DNA of 64,000 bases, from NCBI GenBank assembly GCA_004194705.1, contig SADC01001317.1, forward strand, positions 62,001-126,000. The letters run 5' to 3'. The translations under genes were made by a program, and so were the position numbers. Under the pieces are notes generated by a model that saw nothing but the letters and a program-made list of their open reading frames with translations, had not been told where the DNA came from and did not search any database. Positions 62,536-64,000 of the stretch are shown piece after piece. Positions within the stretch are counted from its first letter, which is position 1, and every line of letters starts with the position of its first letter. The DNA is from Ditylenchus dipsaci. Taxonomy: Eukaryota > Nematoda > Chromadorea > Rhabditida > Anguinidae.

Positions 62536-62792
62536 CCTGCCGACACTACTTGAGGCTCCCTGAAAAGAGTTAAGTTTTCTTCTGTACAAATTCAAATTTT
62601 TTCGGAACGCATGAGAAACCTTGGTTACAGTGCCCAATTGCGAAGTTTTCAGAAAATAGTGGCCAAAATTTTGATGTTTATACAACTTGCCTTTTAGAGC
62701 CATGGTCTCACTGTGGAGATGAAAAGCCATACCACATACTCACTTATATGGTCTTTTTTATTTCTGTATTATTGGATGGCTTTGGCTGCTAG

Positions 62793-64000
62793 TGCTGACA
62801 AGGATGCTTCATCCTACGGCAAATCTGTCAAAAGCTTGCAAAAATGCAGTGGAACGTTTGAACAATCAGTCAACAAATGTCTCCAGGTTTTTCAGTTTAT
62901 CCATTGTTTCTGCAAAAAAGTAATGCATTCAGCCCATTCTAAGTTACGCCAACTCCATCCAGCAGAAAACTGATGGGACTCATTTTAGTCCTCTGCAAGG
63001 AGGCGATATTTTCAAGCATCTTTGTCTGCTCTATAATCAGTTCCAGGTTGAAATTATTTTTTTTAAACATCATAATAGGGTTGATATTCAAATTTTAGAC
63101 TATTAACTGGTGGCCAAAAAGTTCTGCAACAAACTTTGAGATCTTTTTTAATATTAAAATTTATTTCACAAAAGCATGTTCAACCACTCATTTTGTAGCC
63201 TTAATCTTTCTCTTTCTAATGGTATATTTAACTTAGCTTGATTATTTTGGATAAGTAACCGTTTGGATTCAAACACTTGTGAGGTTATTTTAAGAAATTT
63301 ACCAGCGTTTTCATCACCTTTAGCGATCAAACTTTTTATTGAATTTCTAGCGTCATGACAAAATTTTATCACCATGATGTAGCGCAGCTCAAGAGCTACA
63401 AACCCCATATTACAGAATAATTTTTGGAAATTTGATTGTTGAGATATGGCCTTTTGGAAAAATCAATTTCTTGAAAAATGACCAAAATCCGAAAAATTGG
63501 CAAAAACTTGCATTTTGGTCATTTTTCAAGAAATTGATTTTTTCCAAAAGGCCATATCTCAACAACAAAAATTATTCTGTAATATGGGGTTTGTAGCTCT
63601 TGAGCTGCGCTACATCATGGTGATAAAATTTTGTCATGACGCTCGAAATTCAATAAAAAGTTTGATCACTAAAGGTGATGAAAACGCTGGTAAATTTCTT
63701 AAAATAACCTCACAAGTGTTTGAAGCCAAACGGTTACTTATCCAAAATAATCAAGCTAAGTTAAATATACCATTAGAAAGAGAAAGATTAAGGCTACAAA
63801 ATGAGTGGTTGAACATGCTTTTGTGAAATAAATTTATTATTAAAAAAGATCTCAAAGTTTGTTGCAGAACTTTTTGGCCACCAGTTATAAAGTAGCTAGT
63901 CTTATTTGTTCAAAACCCCGTGGAAAGATTAAAAATGGTTGTACGGTTATTAAGCTTGGCAACAAAGTCCACCGACGTAAAAGGACTCTCGTTAATTTAT
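62793..64000 (+). CDS. Unrecognised gene, three exons, incomplete at window end
   Basis: Exons 62793-62886, 62933-63046 and about 63891-64000 join in consistent phase (phase 0 at both junctions). They read ADKDASSYGKSVKSLQKCSG and TFEQSVNKCLQ, then PILSYANSIQQKTDGTHFSP and LQGGDIFKHLCLLYNQFQ, then LVLFVQNPVERLKMVVRLLS and LATKSTDVKGLSLIY. It looks like a soluble, mainly helical protein. I cannot name the family. Upstream exons are not found; the intron between exons 2 and 3 is almost entirely the 784-bp palindrome. It could be a decayed gene, but no stop interrupts the three exons. Confidence 0.5.
63104..63887. mobile_element. 784-bp near-perfect palindromic element
   Basis: Begins TAACTGGTGGCCAAAAAGTT and ends in the exact complement AACTTTTTGGCCACCAGTTA. 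The whole element is two arms of about 390 bp meeting near 63500 (ATTTTTCAAGAAATTGATTT and its mirror). The two long opposing frames (63166-63408 and 63497-63826) are the same sequence read on each arm, not two genes. A relative without the second arm is at 30.9-31.1 kb. Confidence 0.88.

Noticed and set aside
63166..63826. Two opposing open frames of 80 and 109 codons
   Set aside because: They are the same sequence on the two arms of the palindrome; counted as one repeat, not genes.

Overview
This is eukaryotic, almost certainly invertebrate animal, genomic DNA. It is AT-rich, its genes are split by GT-AG introns, and every recognisable protein is a metazoan type: heterotrimeric G-protein gamma subunit, Nudix hydrolase, neuroligin/cholinesterase-like adhesion protein, MATH-BTB protein, Gemin7, METTL25-type methyltransferase and ribosomal protein L23a. 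The L23a C-terminus and the style of the MATH-BTB protein look nematode-like, but I would not fix a phylum. Introns are bimodal: some are about 45-60 nt, others are kilobases long and filled with inverted-repeat elements.

Layout. 2.1-2.3 kb (+): G gamma exons. 3.6-8.0 kb (+): a Nudix hydrolase whose exons are interrupted by foldback elements. 10.3-37.9 kb (+): one 38-exon gene, reconstructed here exon by exon (2217 coding nt, 738 aa), for a signal-peptide, single-pass membrane cholinesterase-fold protein whose catalytic serine is replaced by aspartate. Its intron 36 carries a complete 8-exon MATH-BTB gene on the opposite strand (30.6-35.7 kb); its intron 24 carries a hAT transposon. 38.5-39.7 kb (+): Gemin7. 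39.8-44.0 kb: a second transposon with a GC-rich hAT-like transposase. 44.3-50.8 kb (+): METTL25/METTL25B methyltransferase (10 exons, 503 aa). 50.9-54.2 kb (-): ribosomal protein L23a, convergent with it and only 55 bp away. 55-62.7 kb: mostly repeats, one degenerate coding remnant. 62.8-64.0 kb (+): three exons of an unrecognised gene running off the window.

The host genes have unrelated jobs (signalling, phosphate metabolism, adhesion, ubiquitin-adaptor type, snRNP assembly, methylation, translation); I see no operon or cluster logic. The unusual part is the repeat landscape. It contains TA-flanked pogo-like miniature elements (8 or more), hAT-type MITEs with intact 8-bp target duplications, TTAA-flanked foldbacks, and foldbacks that share one palindromic core but have different outer arms. 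There are also near-perfect palindromes of 784 and 154 bp and tRNA-derived modules. Insertions are nested inside one another, giving a relative history. Four apparent reading-frame breaks in otherwise convincing exons all have the same sign (one base missing), which points to sequence or assembly deletions as much as to gene decay.
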